Origin: Alviniconcha marisindica
Lineage: Eukaryota; Mollusca; Gastropoda; Provannidae
Assembly (NCBI GenBank): GCA_018857735.1
Contig: JABMCL010002217.1
Coordinates: 390,001 to 454,000, forward strand
Length of the DNA: 64,000 nt
Direction: 5' to 3'
A program made the position numbers and the translations under genes. The notes under the pieces are model-generated. The model worked only from the letters and a program-made list of their open reading frames with translations, was not told where the DNA came from and made no database searches. Below, one piece after another: positions 1 through 11,027 of this stretch; within the stretch, counting starts at the first letter, position 1; every line of letters begins with the position of its first letter.

Positions 1-139
1 GTGTGTGTGTGTGTTGTGTTGTGTGTGTGTTGTGCAGTGTGTGTGTGTGTGTGTGTTTTGTGTGTGTGTGTGTGTGTGTGTGTGAGTGTGGTGTGTGTGA
101 GTGTGTGTGTGGTGTGTGTTGTGTGTGTGTGTGTGTGTG

Positions 140-170
<31 letters not shown>
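1..170. repeat. (GT)n microsatellite
   Basis: Interrupted GT dinucleotide tract at the window edge, so its full length is unknown. It lies 3' of the minus-strand GTPase gene. Positions 171-800 that follow are low in repeats, and I see no gene or recognisable element in them. Confidence 0.95.
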
Positions 171-172
<2 letters not shown>

Positions 173-804
173 ATATGCTTTGGTTTGGGGCTCTTCATTT
201 AGGCGCAACAAAGCGAGTGTCAGATATCTTTCGCGTCATGCGTGTGGAGTTGTAATGTCTGTGTGCGCATGCGTGTCTGTGTTTGTATGCGAGCGACGGG
301 TTTCAGTGTTTCATTTTCTACAAAAGCATGGTAGATTCTATTCACCCGAGGTTACAATTTGTCCCTAATAATAATGCCAGCCCGACATCCGACATCACCA
401 TCTTTCACCCGAGGCAAAGAACCCTTCTTCTTCTATTTGGACTCGTTCGTGGAAATCTGAGTGATGATTTTGAAGCAGGCAGGCGGGGCAGTGTATTTCC
501 AAAGTCCACACACAGGCTGAAACCCACTTGACCAGGAAGGCTAGCTGAGAAAGACGGGTTCCGGCAGACTCGACCTGATACGGAGTGAAACAGGAAGCCA
601 TTTCCGTTGGATCCTGTACCGCATCCTTTCTTACTGTGTCGGCTCAAGTGTTTGTCAAACAGTTTGCGTGTCTTGCCATTTCCAGTTGGTGATAAAGGTG
701 TGCCGTGGATCGCGTCACGTGACACTGCTGTAGCGCTCGGATCGGCTGTTTGTTTGATGTATGCAGCTGTCCAGTAAAGAGTGCAACATGAGTGCGACTG
801 TTTC

Positions 805-1190
805 TGTGAAATTAATGTTGTAACTTTCAGCTACTGCTTGCAATATCGAAAATGAATGTTGCAACTTGCAGCTAATCTTCAAACTGCCTGTAATATTGAA
901 AATGAATGTTGCAACCTCTAGCTAATCTTCAAACTGCCTGTAATATTGAAAATCAATGTTGCAACTTTAAGCTAATCCTTAAACTACCTGTAATGTTGAA
1001 AATTAATGTTGCAAATTCTAGCTAATCTTCAAACTGCCTGTCATATTGAAAATTAACGTTGCAACTTCTAGCTAATCTTCAAACTGCCTGTAATATTGCA
1101 AATTAATGTTGCAACTTGTAGCTAATCTTCAAACTGCCTGTCATATTGCAAATTAATGTTGCAACTTGCAGCTAATCTGCAAACTTCAGC
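805..1190. repeat. ~50-bp minisatellite, about 7 copies
   Basis: A unit containing AATGTTGCAACTT and CTTCAAACTGCCTGTAATAT recurs every 50 bases with point differences. The flank from 1191 to 1480 shows nothing recognisable. Confidence 0.9.
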
Positions 1191-1485
1191 TAATCTGCCC
1201 TGGCCTGTAATACTGAAAAAGACAGTACGTTACATCTCACGACTTGACCATAAAAACTGCAATGGTTCTGTTTCTGTGCAGTAATAATATGATGTGACTG
1301 TCTGCTTCTTTGTTTGCTGCAGTTCAGTTGTGCATTTGCTTGTTTTTGTTTTGTGCGTTATCAACATATGGACTTCATTCTGAAGGTGCGCAGCTTTTAA
1401 CCGCGCTTACTGATCAAAACAGCACCGTCAGCGCTAATAAAACAGACTTTGGTTCAACGTTTCTGTAGAATAACAGAACTCTTTT

Positions 1486-1733
1486 CGGGGGGGGGGGGGG
1501 GGGGGGGGCAGAGTGGAGGAGGGGGTACTGACGTCCCAACGACGACAGAAGAATACAACACAGGGTTTCTGTTTGTGGAGTCAATCTGTCAAATCCCTTC
1601 GTCATCTGCACAGTTTGGGTTCAAACCATCCACGAATAAACAAACGGTGTGTGTGTGTTGTGGGGGGGGGGGGGGGGGGGGTATGTGTATGTGCGTGCGA
1701 GCATGTGTTTATGCGTGCGTGCGTGCATGTGTT

Positions 1734-1779
<46 letters not shown>

Positions 1780-1850
1780 CGCGCCCGTGCGCATATGTGC
1801 GAGCGAATGTGTGTGGGCGAGCGCGCGCGCGCTCGCGCCTGTATATAAGC
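1486..1850. repeat. G-run and (GT)n/(GC)n cluster
   Basis: A G homopolymer near 1488-1508, a second near 1662-1681, then GT- and GCGC-rich dinucleotide sequence to about 1846. Open frames here are translated dinucleotide repeat. The stretch 1851-2140 shows no gene. Confidence 0.9.
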
Positions 1851-2140
1851 ATTCACAAAACATAACTGTCATTTCTCATTATAAAAAGGAGCATTTATTC
1901 TTTTCACTACCAAGCACACAAGCAAGTAACAATACAGCATGTAGACATTACATATACATGTAGCCTAAATGACATTTAAATGTATCCAAGATATTCGTAA
2001 CAAGCACTTTTTTTTAGTAAGCAGTGGGATAAATGGGCTGCTGTGTGGATGTTGCGTATCAGAAACGTATTCAATTATTCTTTTCTGCCAAAACGGTTAA
2101 AATGAAGGAAAAGGTTCCTAAGATATCGTTATCGATTTTT

Positions 2141-2141
2141 C

Positions 2142-2174
<33 letters not shown>

Positions 2175-2175
2175 G
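2141..2175. repeat. (GACA)n microsatellite
   Basis: A short perfect GACA tetranucleotide run. Sequence from 2176 to 2410 shows nothing recognisable. Confidence 0.9.
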
Positions 2176-2414
2176 AGCGCACACGCACGTTATCTTGACA
2201 CAAACTAATCAAGTCTCTCTTTACAGCTAACATTCGTTGAAGGTGTGTGCTGAAGTCAATAATAACAACAAAAATATGACAGCAAAGCTGGCAAAATAGA
2301 ACCAAAAAGAACAACAACTGATACGTAGGACACACGAGCAATAAATCTACCACAGATATGGTCCGAAAACACTGAAACCAACCAACAATCAACTCATTCA
2401 GACGACAGCAAATG

Positions 2415-2905
2415 TGTTGTTCAGACAAGAGCAGCATTTGTCCTATGTACTTACAAGCAGCACTGTCATATGTACTTAAGTCAAGAGTAGCACTGTCATA
2501 TGTACTTAGTCAAGAGCAGCACTGTCATATGTACTTAAGTCAAGAGCAGCACTGTCATATGTACTTAGTCAAGAGCAGCACTGTCATATGTACTTAGTCA
2601 AGAGCAGTACTATCGTATGTACTTAAGAGCAGCACTGCCCTATGTACTTACCAGCAGCATTGTCATGTTTACTCAAGTCAAGAGCAGCAGTGTCATAATT
2701 ATGTACTCAAGCCAAGAGAAGCACTGCCATACGTCCTTAATTCAAGAGCTGCATTGTCATAATATGTACTTAAGATCAGCACTGTCAGATGTACTTAAGC
2801 CAGGAGCAGCACTGTCGAATGTACTTAAGAGCAGCAGTGTCAGATGTACTTAGGTCAAGACCAGAACTGACATTTGTACTTCAGAGCAGCACTGCCACAT
2901 GCACT
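2415..2905. repeat. ~30-bp minisatellite
   Basis: The unit carries AGAGCAGCACTGTCATATGT followed by ACTTAAGTCA and repeats with 29-31-base spacing, decaying toward the right end. The unique stretch 2906-3410 follows; I saw no gene in it. Confidence 0.9.
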
Positions 2906-3411
2906 TCATCCAAGTTTTAGAGACACCTGTGTGTAAACGGTACGTCGGCTGATACTACCTTATCACTCAACACACTAGAGTGTTCAGAGGGCGTGGAGTG
3001 CCATGGCGTATTGGTAGCGAAGACAACGCTGCAGTCACAATTCAGTACACAGAGGGTTCAACGCTGAGCTCCATGCCCCTCCTCCCATAGTTACGAGCTC
3101 ACAAGCTCTCAGTCTGAGCGCCACGTGATACTATGGTGACAGGCGGAAAGCACGATGAATTGAGTCTGTTTCCAGCGTTCACATTAATGTAATTTGCCGC
3201 GTTTGATTGCAGAGGTCGTGTGTGTCCCGTCACCAGAGAACGTGCGCTACGGCAGGTTTCGCTCGGAGTTCACCAGGCGTTCGCTCTGCTGCCATGCTTA
3301 GACTGTGGCCTCAAAACCACGCCCACCACTCTTCGGGCTTTTCGCGCGGAATTTTATTTTTGAGGTTCTCATTGGCTGAGACTGTTCGGATAATGGGCAG
3401 CCCGGAACTGT

Positions 3412-4660
3412 CTGTCAGTAGGTACCTTGTCACTATACTATCACTGTCTGCATCTGACCATCAGCAGGTACCTTTAATTGTCACTATACTATCGCAGTCT
3501 GCATCTGATAATCAGCAGGTACCTTGTCACTATACTATCACTGCATCTGACCATCAGTAGGTACTTTGTCACTATACTATCATTGTCTGCATCTGACCAT
3601 CAGTCGGTATCTTGTCACTATACTATCACTGTCTGCATCTGACCATCAGTCGGTACCTTGTCACTATACCATCACTGTCTGCATCTGACCATCAGTCGGT
3701 ATCTTGTCACTATACTATCACTGTCTGCATCTGACCATCAGTCGGTACCTTGTCACTATACTATCACTGTCTGCATCTGACCATCAGTATGTACCTTGTC
3801 ACTATACTATCACTGTCTGCATCTGACCATCAGTTGGTACCTTGTCACTATACTATCACTGTCTGCATCTGACCATCTGTCGGTACCTTGTCACTATACT
3901 ATCACTGTCTGCATCTGACCATCAGTTGGTACCTTGTCACTATAGTATCACTGCATCTGACCATCAGCAGATACCATGTCACTATAGTATCACTGCATCT
4001 GACCATCAGTATGTACCTTGTCACTATACTACCACTGTCTGCATCTGACCATCAGTCAGTACCTTGTCACTATAGTATCACTGCATCTGACCATCAGCAG
4101 GTACCTTTCACTATACTATCACCATCTGTATCTGACCATCAGTCGGTACTTTGTCACTATGTTATCGCAGTCTGCATCTGACCATCAGTCCGTATCTTGT
4201 CACTATTCTATCATCTGACCATCAGTAGGTACTTTGTCTCTATACTTCCACTGTCTGCATCTGACCACCAGCAGGTACCTTGTCACTATACTACCATCTG
4301 ACCATCAGTCGGTACCTTGTCACTATACTATCACTGTCTGCATCTGACCATCAGTCGGTACCTTGTCACTATACTATCACTGTCTGCATCTGACCATCAG
4401 TCGGTACCTTGTCACTGTACTATCACTGTCTGCATCTGACCATCAGCAGGTACTTTGTCACTATACTATCGCAGTCTACATCTGACCATCAGTCGGTACC
4501 TTGTCACTATACTATCATCTGACCATCAGTCGGTACCTTGTCACTATACTATCATCTGACCATCAGTCGGTACCTTGTCACTATACTATCATCTGACCAT
4601 CAGTCGGTACCTTGTCACTATACCATGACTGTCTGCATCTGACCACCAGTATGTATACTT
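3412..4660. repeat. 46-bp minisatellite
   Basis: The unit contains TTGTCACTATACTATCACTG and GCATCTGACCATCAGTCGG, with a 46-base period and shorter internally deleted units, for example near 4510-4600. Open frames across it are repeat translation. Degenerate copies extend to about 4840. Confidence 0.95.
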
Positions 4661-4879
4661 TGTTCTCTATACTTTGTATACTTTGTTAATAACAACATGC
4701 TAACATGATGGAATCACTCACACTGTCTGCATCTGACCGTCACTAGGTATACTTTGTTCCCCACCAGCTGTTAATAACAACGACATGTTAACATGCTGGA
4801 ATCATTCACACTGTCAGCATCTGACCACCACCAGCAAATGTTCACTGCGTCCCATGTTCTTGTAGTGCTTGAATGGGCT

Positions 4880-5345
4880 ACGTCAAGTAGAAACGTCACA
4901 GGGCTGTAACCAGTCAATGAGGTCCGTGTACTGTCCTCACTTTCTTATGGCCAATCATGCGTAGCGAAAATGTCACAGAGGTGCAACCAGTCAATGAGGT
5001 CCGTGTACTGTCCTCACTTTCTTATGGCCAATCATGCGTAGCGAAAATGTCACAGAGGTGCAACCAGTCAATGAGGTCCGTGTACTGTCCTCACTTTCTT
5101 ATGGCCAATCATGCGTAGCGAAAACGTCACAGAGGTGCAACCAGTCAATGAGGTCCGTGTACTGTCCTCACTTTCTTATGGCCAATCATGCATAGCAAAA
5201 ACGTCACAGAAGTGCACAAGTCAATGAGGTCCGTGTACTGTCCTCACTTTCCTATGGCCAATCATGTGTAGCGAAAACGTCACAGAGGTGCAACCAGTCA
5301 GTGAGGGACGTGTACAGTCCTCACTTTTCTATGGCCAATCATGCG
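4880..5345. repeat. 77-bp minisatellite, about 6 copies
   Basis: The 77-base unit contains CCAGTCAATGAGGTCCGTGT and TATGGCCAATCATGCGTAG. Copies are very similar, which suggests recent expansion. It lies downstream of the minus-strand gene's stop codon. Confidence 0.95.
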
Positions 5346-6033
5346 TGTACGGTCGTCTTAAAGCTTCCCCTGCCATCTCTTGCCTTCATCCGCTGTTGAA
5401 GGCTTTTCGTCCATATCTTCGACTGCTTTGTTGCCACGTATTGTATGTGGAAACTGGCACCGTTTTCCACCTTGCATCATCTGCTACGAAGCACATGCAC
5501 ACACAAGGATGCATTGTACCATTTGACTGTGTTCTTATCTTTCTGAAAACTATACAGGCACAGTTTATATACCGTATGCCATACAAACTGACTTTCTTCC
5601 AGCAAATGTGTGCCTGTGAAGCCTTACAAGGAAAACATGTCCTCGGATTTGAAGCATAAGTGACAAAACCATCACGGAGATACGATAGAGACAGATCCAG
5701 AGGCAAGTCGTGTGGATGATCCTTTACTGGCACGTTGCATCGTTGTCTTGAGTGTTCTGGTGAAAACGTCTCCGTCCTCTGCACTGGAATATGGCCGTCG
5801 TAATGAAACGTACAGATAGACTTCGTCGTCCTGTTTACAGCCACCTCATTCTCTTAACTTGCTACATCGTTACTTTGCCTCTGCCAGGCAGTAACAGTGC
5901 CAGACAACATCAGCGCGAGACGAGATGTGCTCATTCAGCCGGAACTATGCCAACAACGCCTTGGTCTTTCACGTAGGTGAGCTGATCCACGACATAAAGA
6001 TGTATTCCACAATTAGTACGGCATCCAGCTGTG
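5346..6033 (-). other. 3' flank / probable 3' UTR of the GTPase gene
   Basis: Low-repeat sequence immediately downstream, in the minus sense, of the TAG stop at 6036-6034. I found no canonical AATAAA on the minus strand in this stretch, only a TATAAA-like hexamer near 5564, so the cleavage site is not placed. A 152-codon minus-strand open frame (5386-5844) has no domain I recognise and is more likely untranslated sequence. Confidence 0.4.
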
Positions 6034-6735
6034 CTATGACTTCTTGTCCACAATGTCCACTGACTGTCTCCTTCGGTCCCAGTCACCACCCGAGTCCTTG
6101 TGGCCGTTGGTGAGGGACATCCTCCGCTTGTCCGAGTCACCACTGGCCAGGGACATCCTCCGCTTGTCCGAGTCACCACTGGCCAGGGACATCCTCCGCT
6201 TGTCCGAGTCACCACTGGCCAGGGACATCCTCCGCTTGTCCGAGTCACCGTTGGAGTCCTTGTGGCCGTTGACCAGGGACATTTTACGCTTGTCCGAGTC
6301 GCCGTTGGAGTCCTTGCTGCTGCCCGAGTTCTTGCCGAACATGGCGCCCAGCTTCTTGCTGACGGAGCCCAGGGAACTCCTCCGCCTCTTCAGCAGGGCG
6401 GCCCGCTGCTGCTGCGCGATGCGGGCCTCCCTCAGGAAGGCGTGGAAGGCGACGCTGACGCTGAGGGCGCTGTCGGCCGCCGACACCTCGTAGTACAGGC
6501 AGCCGTGCTCCAGCGCCGCCTCGTGGCCCTCCTCCACGCCCACCTCCCGGCGGTGCTCGAGGTCGCGCATGTTGCCCAGCAGCAGCAGCGGCGGGGAGGC
6601 GGCGCCCCGTAGCTTGGCCAGGGTCAGCATCAGCTGGCGGGCCGTGGCGAAGGAGCGGCGGCTGCAGATGCTGTAGACCACCACGAAGGCGTCCGCCCAG
6701 CTCACCCTGCTCTCATCCACACTGCCTGGCTGTCT
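6034..6735 (-). CDS. Ras-like small GTPase (RERG/RASL11/RASL12 type), exon 4
   Basis: Terminal coding exon, residues 64-296 of the assembled protein. The exon starts after a TCGCAG acceptor in phase 0, matching exon 3. It carries the strand reading ADAFVVVYS and helix RRSF, then LLLLGNMRDL, which aligns with the Ras NKxD box (N118, D121) but has Met for the usual Lys. EVSAA (S148-A149) is the G5 position, with Ala for Lys. A KRRRSS basic stretch at about 179-184 resembles the tail of RERG and RASL11. Residues 204-288 are tandem repeats built on GDSDKRRMSLAS, and the protein ends DKKS with no CAAX box. RERG, RASL11 and RASL12 proteins likewise lack prenylation signals. Function is inferred from the family: guanine-nucleotide binding, and signalling or growth-related roles. 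The exon is much more GC-rich than the surrounding introns. Subfamily assignment is less certain than the GTPase call. Confidence 0.88.
   Translation of the reverse strand, partial: RQPGSVDESRVSWADAFVVVYSICSRRSFATARQLMLTLAKLRGAASPPLLLLGNMRDLEHRREVGVEEGHEAALEHGCLYYEVSAADSALSVSVAFHAFLREARIAQQQRAALLKRRRSSLGSVSKKLGAMFGKNSGSSKDSNGDSDKRKMSLVNGHKDSNGDSDKRRMSLASGDSDKRRMSLASGDSDKRRMSLASGDSDKRRMSLTNGHKDSGGDWDRRRQSVDIVDKKS
6061..6315 (-). repeat. Coding tandem repeat: basic RRxS-motif tail
   Basis: A 36-base unit within exon 4 encodes GDSDKRRMSLAS. Three near-identical central copies are flanked by longer variants ending NGH. The motif serines fall at residues 216, 234, 246, 258, 270 and 288, with spacing 18, 12, 12, 12, 18. 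Five follow K-R-K/R-M-S-L and the last is RRRQS. R-R-x-S with a hydrophobic at +1 is the classical PKA-type consensus. The nucleotide near-identity suggests recent slippage or unequal crossover, so copy number may vary between individuals. Confidence 0.9.
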
Positions 6736-6939
6736 CTGCGACACACACAGAATTATGTCCACACATCGTTACACATGTGCGCGCGTGTGCGCGTGCGCGC
6801 GCGCGCGAACACACACCACGCACGCACACCACACACACACACACACACACATAATAATATATATATATATATATATATAGATGTGTGTGTTGTGATGTGG
6901 TGTGCGTGTGCGTGGTGTGTGTGTGTGTGTGTGTGTTGG

Positions 6940-6985
<46 letters not shown>

Positions 6986-7044
6986 TGTGGTGTGTGTGTG
7001 GGGTGTGTGTGGTGTGTGTGGGGGGGGGGGGGGGTGTGTGTGTG

Positions 7045-7101
<57 letters not shown>

Positions 7102-7130
7102 TGCGTTTTGTTTTGTTTGTGTTGTTGGGT

Positions 7131-7196
<66 letters not shown>

Positions 7197-7198
7197 TG

Positions 7199-7235
<37 letters not shown>

Positions 7236-7281
7236 GGTGTCTGTCTGTCTGTCTGTCTGTCTTCTGTGCTGTGTGTTGTGT

Positions 7282-7329
<48 letters not shown>

Positions 7330-7360
7330 TGTTGTGTGGTATGGTTGGTATGGTATGGTT

Positions 7361-7395
<35 letters not shown>

Positions 7396-7423
7396 TATGG
7401 TGTGGTATGGTGAGGTGTGGTAT

Positions 7424-7483
<60 letters not shown>

Positions 7484-7654
7484 CGTGTCTGTCACACCGT
7501 TGTCTCCGTGCATGCGTGTTGTCCATGTGTATGTGTGGATCTGTCTACAGCCTGTAACCTTCCCTTTTCTCTCTTTCGTTATTTTTCTTTCTTTTCTCTG
7601 TTCGTTTCATCTTTGTTTCTTTCCCTCGTGTAGTAAGAACCTGCCTGGTCGTAC
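6736..7654 (-). other. Intron 3 of the GTPase gene, mostly (CA)n in the sense strand
   Basis: 919-base intron between a GTACGA donor (7654) and a TCGCAG acceptor (6736). More than half is (GT)n on the plus strand (about 6896-7482), which is (CA)n in the transcript, plus a short TA run near 6853-6880 and CTGT repeats near 7240-7262. CA-rich RNA is the known binding site of hnRNP L, so tract length might affect splicing. That effect is inference. Confidence 0.85.
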
Positions 7655-7728
7655 CTTGGAGCAGGTGTCCAGGACCTCCACGTCCGTGATGATGTCCTCG
7701 TGGCGAATGCTGGACCGGTATACGTGGT
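7655..7728 (-). CDS. Ras-like small GTPase, exon 3 (strand after switch I through G3)
   Basis: A 74-base exon flanked by a TTTCAG acceptor and a GTACGA donor. In the frame set by exon 2 it encodes residues 39 (shared codon) to 63, including HVYRSSIRHEDI and VEVLDTCSK. VEVLDT aligns with the Ras LDILDTAGQ strand and G3 box, but the Gly and Gln after DT(A) are replaced: C61, S62 and K63 follow D59-T60. Other members of this family (RASL11, RASL12) also diverge here. The acceptor phase (1) matches exon 2 and the donor phase (0) matches exon 4, which argues strongly for a real exon. The overlapping long frame in another register is a shadow. Confidence 0.87.
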
Positions 7729-7903
7729 CTGAAACAGGCCAAGCACATCCGCTGTGGTTAGTTAGCTCTTGCATTTTAACGTCCGGTCAACTGGTCACAG
7801 TCACACACGCATTCCACGCATACATGAAGAAGAAAAAAGAAAAAACTGTCAATGCACAACTGCTGAAACATAGGCTACCAGATGACTCACAGTGTTCAGC
7901 TGG

Positions 7904-8145
<242 letters not shown>

Positions 8146-8243
8146 TCCATTTCAGGAAGGGTGGATGCTGTTATGCAACGGGCGTATCGTGGCTGGAGAT
8201 AGTCCCAACATAACTGCATGCAGCGCATAACAACATATTCCCC

Positions 8244-8335
8244 AGAGCTCAGGAGCTGTGTGAGAGTCGAGGTGGCCGTCCTGGGCTCCCGTCCCTGATA
8301 AGCCTACGGTTTATGTGGACGTAAAGCAACACTCA
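8244..8335 (+). repeat. Dispersed SINE-like repeat, family A
   Basis: A ~90-base unit beginning near CAGGAGCTGTGTGAGAGTCG, passing through GTCCTGGGCTCCCGTCCCT, and ending GTGGACGTAAAGCAACAC. The same unit recurs at 21028, 21158, 22445, 22736, 22850, 36027 and, split, at 38263/38577. Its end module is shared with family B and with the tRNA-SINEs in this window. Confidence 0.85.
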
Positions 8336-9407
8336 ACCAACCAACTAACAACATACGGTGTAGTCTTGGTGTTCTTGGTGTCAACCTGTTGTGACACGGC
8401 CCAGTCCATGGCGTACTATGGGACTATTGCTCAGCAACAGCTCCATGGCTTACTATGGGACTATTGCTCAGCAACAGCTCCATGGTTTACTATGGGACTA
8501 TTGCTCAGCAACAGCTCCATGGCTTACTATGGGACTATTGCTCAGCAACAGCTCCATGGCTTACTATGACTCTTGCTCAGCAACAGCTCTCGACTATGGG
8601 ACTATTGCTCAGCAACAGCTCCTTGGCTTACTATGGGACTATTGCTCAGCAACAGCTCCTTGGCGTACTATGGGACTATTGCTCAGCAACAGCTCCTTGG
8701 CGTACTATGGGACTATTGCTCAGCAACAGCTCCTTGGCTTACTATGGGACTATTGCTCAGCAACAGCTCCTGGCTTACTATGGGACTATTGCTCAGCAAC
8801 AGCTCCATGGCGTACTATGGGACTATTGCTCAGCAACAGCTCCATGGCTTGCTATGGGACTATGGCTCAGCAACAGCTCCTTGGCTTACTATGGGACTAT
8901 TGCTCAGCAACAGCTCCATGGCTTACTATGGGACTATGGCTCAGCAACAGCTCCATGGCGTACTATGGGATTATTGCTGTTCAACAGCTCCATGGCTTAC
9001 TATGGGATTGTTGCTGATCAACAGCTCCATGGCTTACTATGGGACTGTTGCTGATCAACAGCTCCATGGCTTACTATGGGACTGTTGCTGATCAACAGCT
9101 CCATGGCTTACTATGGGATTTGCTGATCAACAGCTCCATGGCTTACTATGGGACTGTTGCTGATCAACAGCTCCATGGCTTACTATGGGACTGTTGCTGA
9201 TCAACAGCTCCATGGCTTACTATGGGACTGTTGCTGATCAACAGCTCCATGGCTTACTATGGGATTATTGCTGATCAACAGCTCCATGGCTTACTATGGG
9301 ACTATTGCTGATCAACAGCTCCATGGCTTACTATGGGATTATTGCTGATCAACAGCTCCATGGCTTACTATGGGACTATTGCTCAGCAACAGCTCCATGG
9401 CGTACTA

Positions 9408-9910
9408 TTGGGCGGTTCAGACGGGGCTGTTAACTCCCTTGACTTTTGCCCGGCATCGCTTAAGTCCCTTGGCTGCTTTTACTTCCGGTGCGTACTTTCT
9501 TCACAATGGAAGGCGGTGACAGTGAATTTGCGAATTTTACACTGCCAACTTTTAAGATATTTTTGGAGGCCCGTAGTCAGAATGTGTCTGGCAACAAGCA
9601 ATAACTTGTTGCTCGTGCTATAGGATGCCCCAAAACGCTTTTTTTCCCCAGAACTCGCTATCTTCTGGTCAGCCAAAAAACGACGCAAAGACACTTTTTT
9701 CGTACCCTCCATCCCTTTCCCCGGTAATTTTTGCAACTGCAATAGTGGTGGCATTTGTACTGCTTCGCAATTCTAGGTTCAACTTCCAGCGTGAAGCAAC
9801 GCCTACTCAGAAATCGGCCCTTATGTGACGCTGAGACCTCTCGCGACTTCTTGCACGAAAGATTACAAAGGGCATTCACTCGTGCAAACCAGCTTCACTG
9901 AACCGCCCAA
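9408..9910. mobile_element. DNA transposon remnant with perfect TIRs and a 2-bp target duplication
   Basis: 503-base insertion in the 37-bp array. Both ends carry the perfect inverted repeat TTGGGCGGTTCAG / CTGAACCGCCCAA, flanked by TA on both sides (9406-9407, 9911-9912). The boundary is ambiguous by one base, because reading AT as the duplication with a TGGG start fits equally well. No transposase remains. The short frame at 9506-9604 encodes a SAP-domain-like N-terminus. Two-base TA/AT duplications fit Tc1/mariner or ISL2EU-type elements; the SAP-like peptide makes the latter attractive but unproven. Confidence 0.85.
9506..9604 (+). pseudogene. SAP-like domain fragment inside the TIR element
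   Basis: 32 codons from ATG to TAA. The reading FTLPTFKIFLEARSQNVSGN followed by KQ, then a stop and in-frame LVARAIG, resembles a SAP helix-turn-helix (LK.FL.ARG..VSG.K.ELVAR). The TAA falls where a Glu codon would be expected, consistent with a nonsense change. SAP domains bind DNA. Family assignment is by pattern recognition only. Confidence 0.5.
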
Positions 9911-10061
9911 TAGGATTACTGCTCAGCAACAGCTCCATGTCGTGATGACTTAGCTGAGCGGGCCGGTGCAGTGGCATCGTGTTACAAAGAGTTTGGAGGC
10001 TGAAAGGAAGGCGAACAGTGGTTTAACGCTTCAAACCTCCTCTTTTTTATATATGAGAAAG

Positions 10062-10345
<284 letters not shown>

Positions 10346-11027
10346 GTCTAGCTAATTAACCTCAATACCACAAAATCGCTCCGTGGCTGAACGCATAAAC
10401 TACCGATGTCATAATTTCTGTTTTCTCCGACCTGACCTATCTCCCAGCAGCAGACGAACAGTCAGAGGACAGTGACGACCAAAACTGTGCCAAGTGGACC
10501 ACAGAGCCCACAACGATCCTATCTCGTCTGACCCCGCAAGTCCTTGACCACTACAAACAAGGTGTCTTTGAGGACCGTTGGACGGCCGTTTTTCTCATTC
10601 GCCTCTAATCGCGGCTTGTCAGGAGGAGAAAAGAGCATGTCTTATGAAACTGTCCGATAAACCTTATCCCTATCAGCCGTCAGACGGTCTATCCATGGAC
10701 CGGTATATATAGGTCCATGGGTCTATCGCAGAAGAGATCTTTGTCTCGGTTGTGGAAGGTATCGTCTGAGGCCGTATCGGTGTCCAACAAACTCTGGACA
10801 AAACGAAGTTCCACTACATTCCGCAAGGATTTTATCGGTCACGAGATAATAGTGGCGTCTTTGTCTTGCCCGTGTCCGGTTCTGTAGCGGCCGATGGTTA
10901 ATCCCGTCAATCGACTTCTGGCCAAACGACGCTCGTCTCGTTGGGAACGATAAGCTGGGAGATGGTGTTTATTACCGTATCAACAGTAGAATTCAATATC
11001 CGAAGTATAACTCAGTGCCACTGTTTG

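Larger units (their letters stand above)
8395..9945. repeat. 37-bp minisatellite, interrupted by a transposon
   Basis: The 37-base unit contains TACTATGGGACTATTGCTCA and GCAACAGCTCCATGG. From about 8940 the variant ATTGCTGATCAACAG takes over and forms its own sub-block. The array is split by the TIR element at 9408-9910 and resumes for about one unit. Confidence 0.95.

Noticed and set aside
5386..5844. 152-codon minus-strand ORF downstream of the GTPase stop
   Set aside because: No recognised domain; lies where the 3' UTR is expected. Kept only as probable untranslated sequence.
6713..7526. His-Thr and Val-Cys open frames of over 200 codons
   Set aside because: CA/GT dinucleotide translation inside intron 3 and over the exon 3 side. 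The same applies to frames at 1, 1449, 10061, 16323, 23730, 30369, 40014, 41769, 42967, 52146, 54613 and 55073.
7545..7748. 67-codon minus-strand ORF over exon 3
   Set aside because: Wrong register. The exon 3 frame fixed by splice phases encodes the G3 strand instead.
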